From: Pollenia angustigena
Taxonomy: Eukaryota > Arthropoda > Insecta > Diptera > Polleniidae
DNA length: 64,000 nt
Assembly (NCBI GenBank): GCA_930367215.1
Contig: OV884059.1
Span: forward strand, 24,948,945 to 25,012,944
Direction of reading: 5' to 3'
In this document: positions 10,699 through 20,358 of the stretch, piece by piece
Layout: every line of letters starts with the position of its first letter
Numbering within the stretch: the first letter of the stretch is position 1
Notes under the pieces: generated by a model
Databases searched by the model: none
What the model was told of the DNA's origin: nothing
Seen by the model: only the letters and a program-made list of their open reading frames with translations
Position numbers and translations under genes: made by a program

Positions 10699-13172
10699 TT
10701 AAGAGATATCTAACGCCCCAATTTTGGGGCGCTGAGCACCGCTGGTCACCCGAATAATCTCTTCCAAAAATGTTTGTAGTTGACTATACTATATGATATT
10801 TTTAATAAAATTACTATTTCGGAGTCTATTTATAGAAAAAAACATTTATTTATTTATTATACAGACATACAAAAAAGGTACAAACGTTCACTGTGTTAAG
10901 TATTTATGATTTAGGAGTGAAAAGTTTCAAAGCAGTTAGTGTGGCAGCCAATATCACATTTTCGACATTTTTTCGTAGTATTTTTATGACACTGACCACA
11001 GCGTATCTGAGTTGCACTGGATATAATTATATGACCAGCTCCATCAAGACGGACATCATCTGGTACTCTCCTTTTCTTTGAAACGGGCTTTAGTGGACGG
11101 CCTATAGACCGTTCTAATGCATATCTTCCGAGATAAGTAGTAACTACAGATCTGGTAAAAGCTAAATAGTCGAGATGCAATTTGTCTTGCCCAGCTGGAG
11201 ATAGCCTATACAACTGGAAAGCGTTATTCATTGAAGCGTTTAAGGGCCACATTAAAAGTTGCCAGTACCATTTCTTTTTATTGATGCTAATGCGGTAGCA
11301 GGCTATGTTTTGGTCGAGACGATCCACCCCGCCCATATATTTGTTATACATTTGCACACATAAAGGTTGTTGAATCGATATTTTTTTCTTTTCGCTGCTT
11401 GACCAACGATGTGCAGATCCAATGGGTGCAACACCTTCACATGTTGATGCCACGGTAACTACGTTATTGTCATTGTACCGAACCAAAGTCACGCCTGATG
11501 TTTCGTCAGTCATTTGATTGTAGCTTCCACGTTCCTTTTTCTTTATTTGTACAAGCGACTTCAACGGCGCATGTTCTACGCGATTTGCACGTATTGTACC
11601 TGTACCTTGATGGCCTAATTCTTTCAAAACTGTTAGTAATCTAAAGGACGTGAAAAAATTGTCCATATAAACATGCACTGGGAGTCCTATGGACAATTTT
11701 GAAACTAAGTTGGTTACGACTGATCCGCCGACACCTAATTCTGGATTGGTATTACCTGTGCTTGCGCCTTGGTATGGTATGGCTTGTACAAGATATCCGA
11801 GGCGTGTAGCCATACACCAGCATTTGAATCCAAAACGTATAGGTTTACCATGTATGTGCTGCTTTGTACTGTAATGTCCATAATATGGAATCATGGATTC
11901 ATCAATACTAACTTCTTAGTACTGAGGCCAATGCTTCATCCATTTTTCATTTAATTTTTCCCATAGAGGTCGTACTTTTGTAAATTTATCATTGATATCT
12001 AAAGCCGCATTATCAGAAACGTGCAAAAATCTAAGAATCTGTTCAAATCGTGAACGAGATATTGCATTAGCTACGCCAGGGTTATATGTATCGGCTCCAG
12101 TATCCCAGTACATACGATTCCTAGCTTGAACGTTATATCCACTAAGAAAAAATATTGCAAACACAAGGCGAATTTCTTCTCCTGTTACATGAAATTGTGT
12201 TGTTCCTTCAAAAACCGCGTACTTTTTTGAATTTTCTACATATAAATCTATTGTATCTTCGCTGTAAAATAATTCAAACCATTCAACAGGAGACCTGTTA
12301 GTACTCAAAAAGTCAGGGCGAATCTATTCCTTTTTCTGGTGTTCTGGTAAATCAATTTCTTTCCATTTACGTTTTTCTATGACTTTCTTTTTTGGTTTTG
12401 GCTTTTTCGCTTTAGAACTGGATGCAATTTGAGACAGAGGTAAGTTATCTTCATCTGAATCGTCTTGATCTATTATTTCCGAATGCAATCCATGTTCTGA
12501 TTTTCGCAAGCATTCAAGCTCTACTTCAGCACGGAGTTGATTTCCCGTCAAATGGTTAAAATCTCTCACAAGAGCATCTTCTTCGTCACTATCACCATCA
12601 CTCAACATACGATTACTGGGTGGACATGTATAGATAGTACCCTCAAGTATGTCATCATCAGTCTCTAAAATATCTAAAATTTCAGCCAAAGATAACCTAC
12701 AACAACAAAATAAGAATTTTGTAAAAATATTCAATGCTAACCAATTAGAGCACATGTGAAATATATATAAAAGTCGGTGTGCAAGTTCGTGCTCAGCGCT
12801 CCAATAATGGGGCGGTATAGAAAGAACCACCAAAAATCAATATTTTACCATACACAAATGATTTTTATCGCAAAACTGGCTAAATACACACCAATCAATA
12901 AAACAAACTACTTTACATGATCTTACTAAAAAAAATATAATAATAATCTTACTTGTTATTGCGCGTCATTCTGTTTATCAGACTTGTACTCTTTATTTTG
13001 TCAAATCACATACTAATTTCATTGCAATTTTAATGCTCTTATTTTCTTATGTTGATAAAACACAAGTAACGGTAAAAGTACACTCAACAAAAATAATTAG
13101 TTACTCTTTAACCACACAGCTGGGCAATAACTGGCCGTTTTAAAAATGGGGCGATGAGCGCATACGGGTTAA
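10699..13172 (-). mobile_element. piggyBac-type element
   Basis: The right end is clear: reading inward, TTAACCCGTATGCGCTCATC followed by GCCCCATTTTTA, with TTAA at 13169-13172. The left end is TTAA at 10699-10702, followed after 11 bp by CGCCCCAATTTTGGGGCG. Both ends share the CGCCCCAWTTT block at a similar distance, and TTAA is the piggyBac target. The left tip has lost the CCC start. The transposase gene (10911-12969, minus) fills the element. Confidence 0.65.
10911..12969 (-). pseudogene. piggyBac-like transposase with 5' intron, two in-frame stops
   Basis: Transposase of the PGBD type. Predicted exon 1 is 12969-12953 (MTRNN) ending at GTAAGA; exon 2 starts at 12696 after TTGTTGTTGTAG. 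Joining them gives one frame of 601 codons starting MTRNNKLSLAEILDILET, so the splice model is well supported by frame. Order: acidic N-terminal region with a K-rich patch, DDE core from SPVEWFELFYS (near 12280), SIDESM at about 11900, VYMDNFFTS, MGGVDRLDQNIACYR with the late catalytic D, and a C-terminal cysteine/histidine domain CGQCHKNTTKKCRKCDIGCH. Two single-base-type stops interrupt it: TAG at 12321-12323 and TAA at 11913-11915. Otherwise it is full length and unusually well preserved. Confidence 0.87.
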
Positions 13173-13650
13173 GTTAATCAGAGCCGTTCACATTACATAT
13201 GAGATGACAGATGTTAAAGAAAAAAAATGCAACAAACAAATTTAAATTTCTTTAAATTATTAAAAATGGATAAAAATACTTTATTAAAGTGATCAGAACA
13301 TCATTTTAAACATATTAATTATGGAATTGTGAAAACTTACGAATTATTTGAAGTCAAATAAAAACATTAAGAAGAAATCATGGTCGGTTGTACACGCGAG
13401 GGGTACTTACATGGTGACCGATTCTATATTATACTCAGTTTGAGGTATGTTCAGAGGATTCGATGTGGTTAATGAAGTGATTAAGTTGTAATCATGTCAA
13501 TTTGAAGTGATAAACAAATAACTTCAATATATGGTTAATCATCTCGATTTTGATGTGATTAGAGCTTAATCACGCTCGAGTTGCTTAAACGCGTTTAAAG
13601 TGTGAACATAGCATAAGTGTCACAATATTAGAATAGAAAACTATGTAGTA
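13173..13650. other. interior of inner hAT-type element, non-coding
   Basis: Between the piggyBac right end and the TA-target MITE. Contains scattered 'GTGATTA', 'TTAATCA' and 'GATGTG' motifs but no coding similarity that I recognise. Confidence 0.4.
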
Positions 13651-14664
13651 CACAGAAAAAATTATTGCCGAATTATTTTCAAACAAAAGCTTGTTTGAAA
13701 ATTTTTTTGATTTCTACAAATTTTTTTACTGATTCAATCAATATTTTTGTTTGATTTTTATTTAACCAACAAAAATGTGGACAACTATTCAAAAATTTAA
13801 TAAGCGCGCTATTGGTTTGAAGTTTTCATTATTTTGTATGAAATATTTAACGCTCTTTAATGTTGTCGTCTTTTTGCATTTTTTTATTGATTGTAAGCAA
13901 CACTTCTTTATGATAAATATAAGAACTACAACAAAAAACACATGCATTCTATTTTTGGACGCTTTAAAAAAGTACAGCAATAAGATAAATGATAAAATAG
14001 CGTGACGAGGTTTGTAGTAAAAAAAAAAAACAACAAAAACAATAGCAGGTAAAAAAAACGTTTAATTTTTTTTAAACAACAGAAAAAACACATTATAAGA
14101 AACAAAATAAATTTTTGGTTGGTTTCAAAGTTGGTAAAAAAAAAAACAAAATCCCGTATTCAATTTTTCAAACAGTTTGTTTAAATACATCAAATACAAA
14201 AATAGAATGATGGCGGAAAACATATCGAGTCGGTCTGCCGCCGTTTTTGGTTACATTTCTTCTTCATTAGCAAAGGAAAGGATAAAGCAACAGTGAGTGA
14301 TAAAGAAAAACACTGTGAGTATAAATATGACTTCGTTCAAAAATTATTCCAACAAAAAAATGTGTCTCAAAGCCAGCCGGGCCGCTCTGCCAACAGTGCT
14401 TGCGTGTGTGCGCGTCATTGCTTGTGCCAAAACTTTTTTGTTTGATTCAGCAAAAATATTTGTTTGAAATTTATATGAATTTCAGTAAACTTTTTGTTTG
14501 ATTCTGTAAAATTATTTGTTTGAAAAAATCGGCGTTTTTTTCAATAAACAAAATGCAAATAAATTGTTTGAATATGTGAATTTGTTTGTAGGACCGATTT
14601 TAGACAAAAAATTGTTTGATTCTACAAATTTTTTGTTTGAATTGGAAAAATAATTTTTTCTGTG
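13651..14664. mobile_element. TA-target MITE family T1, copy 1
   Basis: Termini CACAGAAAAAATTATT at left and its reverse complement at right, flanked by TA (13649-13650, 14665-14666). Interior rich in TTTGTTTGA and its complement. Three further copies lie at 38177-39624, 46102-46983 and 48537-51240. No transposase; Tc1/mariner-type target. Confidence 0.78.
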
Positions 14665-14684
14665 TAGAAGATAATCCAACGACG

Positions 14685-14723
14685 CACAGTGGCGCCATTT
14701 GAGTTTTTTCGTTGCAAAAATCA
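14685..14723 (+). other. Transib left terminus, RSS-like
   Basis: Heptamer CACAGTG, identical to the V(D)J RSS consensus heptamer. After 23 bp comes CAAAAATCA; sliding one base gives GCAAAAATC, 7 of 9 matches to the nonamer ACAAAAACC with a 22-bp spacer. Confidence 0.7.
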
Positions 14724-15003
14724 TATCTTTTGAACCGAATAAGATAATTGAACAGTTTAAACAGCATATGATAGATAACTGTTCAGCCTATGAAATGAGC
14801 GTTTGGAAAGGGTGCTACGCTCTGTAGGGGCCTAATTATGGGTTATCAAAGTTAAAATTAGTAGAAAAATCAATTTTATGGTAACTAAAAAAAATTATTT
14901 TTACATTTTTAGATTGTTTTTATTTTTTTTCTTTAGGTTTTTATGTTTTAAATTATTACCCAACAAATTAAAAAAAAAATTATTTTTTTTTAAATTTATT
15001 TTT

Positions 15004-17055
15004 TCAATTTTCTGTAAAATATTCATCACAGTTCGTAAGAGAAGGTATATCTAAAAGACTAACCATTTCTAAACTATAATTATTTTCTAACTCTATTCGT
15101 GACTTCACATGCCGCAGGGAAGATATAAGTGGATCGGAAGATGCTGCCAACATGTTGAAGAGGTCCTCATTTTGCCTTACCCTTGATGCTTTGAATGTGT
15201 TCTGCAATCTATATTTTTTATAAAATTTGTTAAGAGACTCCTGTGCTTCTTCAGAAAGCTCTCCAATTGGCAAAGACTGGTACTCAATTATATCTTTGCC
15301 ATGCGCCAATATTTTATGGACGGTCGGGGTCAACTTCTTCTGTGGATACATTTCTGCTAAAAGAGATGCAGTTTTCGACGCATATTCTCCATATTTTGTA
15401 GAATTGACATTTTCTTTGCAGTTTAAAACATCCAAGATCGTTCCCAATCTTTTCACGATTTGATTGTCAATTCCAGTGATTCTAGTTACTGCCTCATCAT
15501 TTTCAAAAAATCTCCTAGAAGTGTTTCCATCGTTTGAGTTACCGTATCCGTGCTTGGGACAGTCTACTTTTAGTCCAACTTGTTTAAAAAAAGCATCCTG
15601 TATTTGCTTCTTTCTGATCTTTTCCTTATCCTTTATTGATGTATTTTCATCGAAGTTTTCCTCCTCTTGTGGTAGGGTATACGCCAGTTTTAGCAAGAAT
15701 TCCATACACCTTATCCTTGCGTGCAATGGTGACATTCCATATTCGTAATTCTCCTCATTTGTAGAATCGTTTAAATTACCAAAGTTCTTCTGACTCTTTT
15801 TGCAAATCGGGCATGACATTGTTGAGGTTGTTCCTGTCAGTTCGTTTACGACTTTTCCGTCAACCATGGTCAGATGGAACTCGTAATTGCATTCAATATA
15901 TTTTCCTTCTCCAATTTGCAGCTTTGTAGGCTTAATCTTGCTTATTTGTTCTTCAATGTCCTTCACCGTGGTCCTTATGAGTTCTGCCGATTCCCTTGCA
16001 AACTGAAACATTATTGGTCGGCAATAATGCACTGATGACGGACGTGGATTTTTCCAGTGAAGGGAAACATCCGATTTAAGCCGCAAAGGAACAACAGATG
16101 CCATAAACATATTTCCGTCCGATATTGTAGCGTCATCGGAAGATATCCTTTGCTTATAAACGCTTTGTCCGGATGATCCATCGCAGCCCCATTTGCTGAT
16201 CAATGTCAACTTCTCAGGAAGAATTTTCACCTCATTTTCAGGAAGACTCTCCAACAACCGTTTTGCTGTATGGCCCATGAGATCCTGCAGATTGGCTTTC
16301 GCAGAGACTTCCGTAAATTCCGTATGCAGTGGTCGTGAATTTATTTTGGCTTGCGTAATATGCTTGTATCCGGGTAAAACGTCAGCGCCGTGTCGCGTTA
16401 AAGATGCCCGTAGTTTCTCATATTTCTCTTTGGAAAGTTCTAAGTCCATAAACAAGGCCAAGGCTTCTTCGGAACCATACTTTTTAATGTGTGCGTTTGT
16501 GGGCGTGGGAATGCTTTCCTTAATCCTTTTTAGTCGCAGTGGGCTTGCATCAGCAACAGATTTGGTTATGTGCGACCTAACTCTTTCACTATCCTTTGTA
16601 AATTTAATAGACAGCGCTTCCGATAATTGCTTCGTGGTCAAGTCATTGGTGGCATCGGCAAGTTTCCTCTTTCTTGTGAAAATTGAACACTCCTCAATAC
16701 TTTTTTTTGGCCTTCCTTTTGCTCCTCTGGTTGATGTGGTGGGTTTATCTACTGCCAATATATCCAGGATGGTATCTTCATTAAGCCAGTCCTCGTATTT
16801 GGAGTTGAAGTTCTGAATGGTTCGATTAGATTTCACCCATTTTGCCTTAATATTTGCATATATCAGATAAAAATTATTTTTTATAATTTCGCTTCTCTCA
16901 ATATTTCCGTATAAGCTATCAAGTTCTTCTAAAGCAGCTTCCGTGAAAAAATTTGGTGTGGTTGACTTTCTAAACAGTTCAAATAATTTAAAATTGTTCA
17001 ACGCCATGTTTTCAGTACTTAAATTGTTTAATGGTTTCAGTAATTGTTGCGCCAA
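15004..17055 (-). CDS. Transib transposase (RAG1-core-like), 683 aa
   Basis: Cut-and-paste recombinase of the Transib/RAG1 family, expected to act in the nucleus on the CACAGT ends of its own element. One open frame from MAQQLLKPLN to a stop at 15004-15006. Residues about 105-120 have a T/S-rich, GRPKK-type basic patch like an AT-hook or nuclear signal. KWGCDGSSGQS holds the first catalytic aspartate (D292), HLTMVDGKVVNEL the second (D399), and CPIC (C415, C418) with HKILAH (H580, H585) form the RAG1-like zinc-binding set. IGELSEEAQESLNK (597-610) aligns with the RAG1 block carrying the catalytic glutamate (E602, E603 or E606). D-to-D spacing of 107 is like RAG1. CRPIMFQFARES and GMSPLHARIR are typical Transib blocks. 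Start chosen at the first in-frame ATG; M17 is an alternative. No frameshift or stop seen. Confidence 0.94.
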   Translation of the reverse strand: MAQQLLKPLNNLSTENMALNNFKLFELFRKSTTPNFFTEAALEELDSLYGNIERSEIIKNNFYLIYANIKAKWVKSNRTIQNFNSKYEDWLNEDTILDILAVDKPTTSTRGAKGRPKKSIEECSIFTRKRKLADATNDLTTKQLSEALSIKFTKDSERVRSHITKSVADASPLRLKRIKESIPTPTNAHIKKYGSEEALALFMDLELSKEKYEKLRASLTRHGADVLPGYKHITQAKINSRPLHTEFTEVSAKANLQDLMGHTAKRLLESLPENEVKILPEKLTLISKWGCDGSSGQSVYKQRISSDDATISDGNMFMASVVPLRLKSDVSLHWKNPRPSSVHYCRPIMFQFARESAELIRTTVKDIEEQISKIKPTKLQIGEGKYIECNYEFHLTMVDGKVVNELTGTTSTMSCPICKKSQKNFGNLNDSTNEENYEYGMSPLHARIRCMEFLLKLAYTLPQEEENFDENTSIKDKEKIRKKQIQDAFFKQVGLKVDCPKHGYGNSNDGNTSRRFFENDEAVTRITGIDNQIVKRLGTILDVLNCKENVNSTKYGEYASKTASLLAEMYPQKKLTPTVHKILAHGKDIIEYQSLPIGELSEEAQESLNKFYKKYRLQNTFKASRVRQNEDLFNMLAASSDPLISSLRHVKSRIELENNYSLEMVSLLDIPSLTNCDEYFTEN

Positions 17056-17094
17056 CTTTCAGTCGTAGACTAATCCAGGCATTATGCTTATTTT

Positions 17095-17539
17095 GCAATA
17101 TATAGGCTTATGCTACCATGCCGAAAAATGTACCTGTTCCCTACATACATATGGATTTAGGCTGAATAATGCATTTTTATATTATGCACGTGTCCAAATA
17201 AGATTTGTGCCTACCTGTAGTCAATATTGTTCTTGACCATTTGCAATATATAGGCTTATGCTACCATGCCGAAAAATTTACCTGTTCCCTGCATACAAAT
17301 GGAATTAGGCTGAATAATGCAATTTTGATATTATGCACGTGTCCAAATAAGATTTGTGCCTACCTGTAGTCAATATTGTTCTTGACCATTTGCAATATAT
17401 AGGCTTATGCTACCATGCCGAAAAATTTACCTGTTCCCTGCATACAAATGGAATTAGGCTGAATAATGCAATTTTGATATTATGCACGTGTCCAAATAAG
17501 ATTTGTGCCTACCTGTAGTCAATATTGTTCTTGACCATT
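17095..17539. repeat. three tandem 148-bp units upstream of the transposase
   Basis: Units start at 17095, 17243 and 17392 with GCAATATATAGGCTTATGC and run through 'GCACGTGTCCAAATAAG' and 'CAATATTGTTCTTGACCATT'. Units 2 and 3 are almost identical; unit 1 differs at a few bases. They lie 40 bp upstream of the transposase ATG (minus strand), so they are in its 5' leader or promoter. Each unit holds a TATATA box-like motif in both orientations. The rest of the Transib upstream region, 17540-18141, is non-coding. Confidence 0.9.
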
Positions 17540-18141
17540 TGTACGCCAAAGTATTGTTTAAGTGAGGTACGTACCTGCTAATTTCAATGAGTAGTTTTTT
17601 TAGATTTTAGATCAAACTACTGTCATACAATTTCTGCAACCATGTCTTTTTAACCTTTTTTACCTCTAGAAGCCAAACGGGCACGTACGGGCAGATAAAA
17701 TTTTTGAATTATGTAAAGAAATAATCAAAGAACAGATTTTGCAAATATGGCAAATATAGAAAAATATAGATTTTTGTTATTTTCCGTCAAAGTTGAAAAA
17801 TAGTGAAAAAACGGATAGTTTTTAAATAGTGATTTACCAGGAGAAACACAAAGCAAACAGTTAATTTTTTTTTTATCATTACACATTTAATAAATGCATC
17901 AATCAATACAAACAAAAAATAAGGCGATTCGTTACCTATTTTTCGTGATATTACACCTGAAATCGCAACAAATTTACTAAAAATTGTGTGTTTTTTTGAA
18001 AACCGAAAGTCGGTCAACTTTGAACGGCTATATCTTCTAAACTAAAAATGTGATATTATTAAGAGTGGCAGATTTGAAATCGTTGAAAAGTTTCCTATAA
18101 CATGAGTTTATTCAAAACTTCGTCGGTGCTCATGAAAATTT

Positions 18142-18181
18142 TGATTTTTGCAACCTCGTTTGCTCTACGGGCGCTACTGTG
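18142..18181 (-). other. Transib right terminus, RSS-like
   Basis: Reading inward on the minus strand: CACAGTA, 24 bp, CAAAAATCA. The same GTTGCAAAAATCA block occurs in the left end, so it is part of the conserved terminus; as GCAAAAATC the spacer is 23 bp. Confidence 0.65.
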
Positions 18182-18186
18182 CGACG

Positions 18187-18620
18187 TCAAAATATGCTGA
18201 ACTTCTTCCAATTGAAAAATACATACAGAGAGACAGCGGTTGTTTTATAGAAGAATTTGTACGCAGAAGTTTGACTGAAGATGGAAGGTCTGCAAACGCC
18301 TTTCGAAAATCCAAAGTTGGATTATTTAAGAATTAACGATTTTACGATTCCTTTAAGTAATACAACGATATGTAGCTTAGATGAAAAGTTGTACGCATCA
18401 AAAAAAGAAGTCATAGTGGATTTGAGAAATAATAAAGAAGAAAATGGAAGATTTTCCATAGTTGTAAATTAACGGACGAATGTATCATATTTAAAATATG
18501 TAATTTTTTTTATTCCTTATTCTCATCGATTAATCGAATAATTTTTCAGATTTAATCGTTAGATCGAACGAACAAAAACAATTATTTGAATTATTCGAAC
18601 AAAGCTGAAAGGCGAATAAT
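18187..18620. other. right interior of inner hAT-type element
   Basis: Contains short open stretches (18148-18472) with no recognisable family, then subterminal TTAATCG and TTCGAA motifs up to the terminus at 18631. Confidence 0.4.
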
Positions 18621-18639
18621 TGACAACTCTAGTATTTAG

Positions 18640-19090
18640 TGACATTAATATGTACTTACGAATGGCATATATCATAATTTCTTAGCAAGCATTTGTTGCG
18701 AAATAATTATTCACAAAGTTTTGATACGCACGCCACAAAACTTAGAAGCAACTTTAAAAGTTGAAGGGTGTTTTCCTTATTTTTAGCGAATTTTGCATCA
18801 TAAGGTATACAAAGTCTTATTCCTAAAAGAAAGATGAATATAAGAGAACTCTAAAATCACTTATTCGCAGCTTAAAAATGTTGTAATTTTTTGATAAAAT
18901 CCGTGAACCCTTTGTGATGCACGCCTTACAACGCACGCTACATTTTGTTTTAGTACTATATAATAAACCCAATTTTATTTATTTTAACAAAACAAATTAC
19001 ACAGCCCGACAAAATTAAAAAATATTTTTGCTTCTTTGAAATTATCAACTGATTCTAGTTAATTTAGGTGCGCTGAATTCAAAACTGTAA
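18640..19090 (+). other. decayed middle of outer hAT gene
   Basis: Lies between the two recognisable parts of the outer hAT transposase. Many stops; no motif clear enough to name. Confidence 0.4.
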
Positions 19091-19238
19091 GTGCCAATTC
19101 ACACGTTGCAAGTCTTATTGGTCAGCTTGCTACCTTATAGGCGAGAGAGAGTGAGAGAGAAACGTTTATTTTCCTCTCTTCACTCTCGTTATAAAGTAGC
19201 AAGCTGATCAATAAGACTTGCAACGTGTGAATTGGGAC
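19091..19238. mobile_element. 148-bp palindromic MITE, copy 1
   Basis: Near-perfect hairpin: GTGCCAATTCACACGTTGCA at the left mirrors TGCAACGTGTGAATTGGGAC at the right, with arms of about 60 bp. Flanked by TAA on both sides (19088-19090, 19239-19241), a Harbinger-type 3-bp target. The copy at 39895-40042 has exactly the same length and lies in the opposite orientation. Confidence 0.8.
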
Positions 19239-19259
19239 TAATTAGTTTGTCTCTATCAG

Positions 19260-19647
19260 CTCTAGTTTTCATGATTTAACTTTATATACCCTCCACTTAT
19301 GACCTCCAATTACACAAATTTTTTTCCAAAATTTTTTTTTTTTTTATCAAAATTTTTTATTTACTGTTATAGTTACTCCCAAATTTTTTTAAGTATTTAG
19401 AAAGTAAAACTTTTCCATAGGAATTTAAAAAAATAAAAAGAAGTAAAACTGTTTCATACAGATTTATTAAAATAAAAAAAAAATACTTAAAAAAATTTGG
19501 TAGTTTTTTTTTTTTTTTGGCAATAACTATAAAAGTAAATAAAAAATTTTGATAAAAAAAAAAAATTTTGCAAAAAAAATTTGGGTAATTTGTGTAATTG
19601 GAGGTCATAAGTGGAGGGTATATAAAGTTATATCATGAAAACTAGAG
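19260..19647. repeat. 388-bp AT-rich palindrome
   Basis: Arms of about 150 bp: CTCTAGTTTTCATGAT at the left mirrors ATCATGAAAACTAGAG at the right, followed inward by TATACCCTCCACTTATGACC and its complement, then T/A homopolymers. Likely a foldback or snap-back element. No target duplication recognised. The TATACCCTCCAC wording also starts the mini-me-like repeat at 1234. Confidence 0.65.
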
Positions 19648-19845
19648 AACTAGATTATTATATTAATGATCGTCGAAATACATATTTTTAAATATAAAAA
19701 TTAAATTGTACATCTAAAAAAAATTAATATGACAAATTTTTGGTTTGTGGACTGTTTTTGATATTTGTTTTAAAACCACAACTAGCTGATGAGCTGATTA
19801 TATTTGATAAACGAGATTAACACATTTTAACTTGAGCCTGAACTG

Positions 19846-20127
19846 TTGCATTGGCAACAAACATGGAAAATATCTGAAAATCTATCAGATAACATTGTAG
19901 ATGCTTTAATAAACTGTGATGAAGACATCTTCCCAAAGCTAAGAAAAATATTTAAAATTTTCGTGTCAATGCTCGTCAGTAATGCTACAAGCGAGAGGTC
20001 ATTTCCTACCCTTCGTCGAATAAAAACATGGCTCAGATCAACAATGACCGAAGATAGACTGTACTATCTCAATTTGCCTTACAAGGAAGTCACAATTTAC
20101 TTATTTAAAAAGATTAATTTATTTTAA
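19846..20127 (+). pseudogene. hAT transposase C-terminal dimerisation domain
   Basis: Reads LLHWQQTWKISENLSDNIVD, then FPKLRKIFKIFVSMLVSNAT and SERSFPTLRRIKTWLRSTM. The T.ERSFS.LRRIK.WLRS.M block is the hallmark C-terminal dimerisation segment of DUF4371/ZMYM-type hAT transposases. It continues in frame to TEDRLYYLNLPY and stops at 20127, about 160 bp before the element's right end. Together with 9251-10242 it makes the broken gene of the 8844-20289 element. Confidence 0.8.
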
Positions 20128-20358
20128 TTTATATTGAACGGATCTTATATTTTATTTAACCCTATTGTTTTTTTTTATATATATACATACATATATTGTT
20201 TTTAATAAACTTTTAAAAACAAATTTTTTACTTTTTTGTATCATACAAAATTTCCCCCCCCCGTAAGGCTCGAGCTGGATCCGCGCCTGTTGATTTCATT
20301 AAGCTGCATCTAAAATGTAATATTTTTAATGATTTTTATAAAAAACCCAAATAAATTC

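Larger units (their letters stand above)
14685..18181 (-). mobile_element. Transib element, apparently intact
   Basis: 3497 bp with inverted termini CACAGTGGCGCC (left) and CACAGTAGCGCC (right, reverse complement) and a perfect 5-bp target duplication CGACG at 14680-14684 and 18182-18186. CACWRTG heptamer-like ends and GC-rich 5-bp duplications are hallmarks of Transib, the superfamily that gave rise to RAG1. It carries one uninterrupted 683-codon transposase on the minus strand. It sits 20 bp right of the T1 MITE, inside the inner hAT-type element. With both ends, both duplications and an open frame present, this is the youngest-looking autonomous element in the window. Confidence 0.94.
10251..18631. 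mobile_element. inner hAT-type element with exact 8-bp target duplication
   Basis: Perfect 12-bp inverted termini TAGAGTTGTCAA/TTGACAACTCTA and identical flanks GTATTTAG (10243-10250, 18632-18639). TAG-type ends with an 8-bp duplication indicate hAT. Subterminal regions at both ends repeat 'TCGATTAATCGA' and 'TTCGAATAAT' motifs. Subtracting the nested piggyBac, MITE and Transib leaves about 1.4 kb with no recognisable transposase (short frames at 18148-18472 are unassigned), so it is probably non-autonomous. Confidence 0.75.
8844..20289 (+). mobile_element. hAT element (DUF4371/ZMYM-like), outer shell of a nest
   Basis: Termini: left CAGTCGTGGATTCAG, right (reverse complement) CAGGCGCGGATCCAG, followed inward by G/C homopolymer runs. 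Flanks GTGATTTC (8836-8843) and TTGATTTC (20290-20297) agree in 7 of 8 bases, as expected for an old 8-bp hAT target duplication. Transposase remnants run left to right at 9251-10242 and 19846-20127. A second hAT-type element (10251-18631) splits it, and two palindromic elements sit at 19091-19238 and 19260-19647. Confidence 0.75.

Noticed and set aside
15227..16816. Plus-strand open frames up to 207 codons
   Set aside because: Shadows of the Transib transposase on the opposite strand; no motif of their own.
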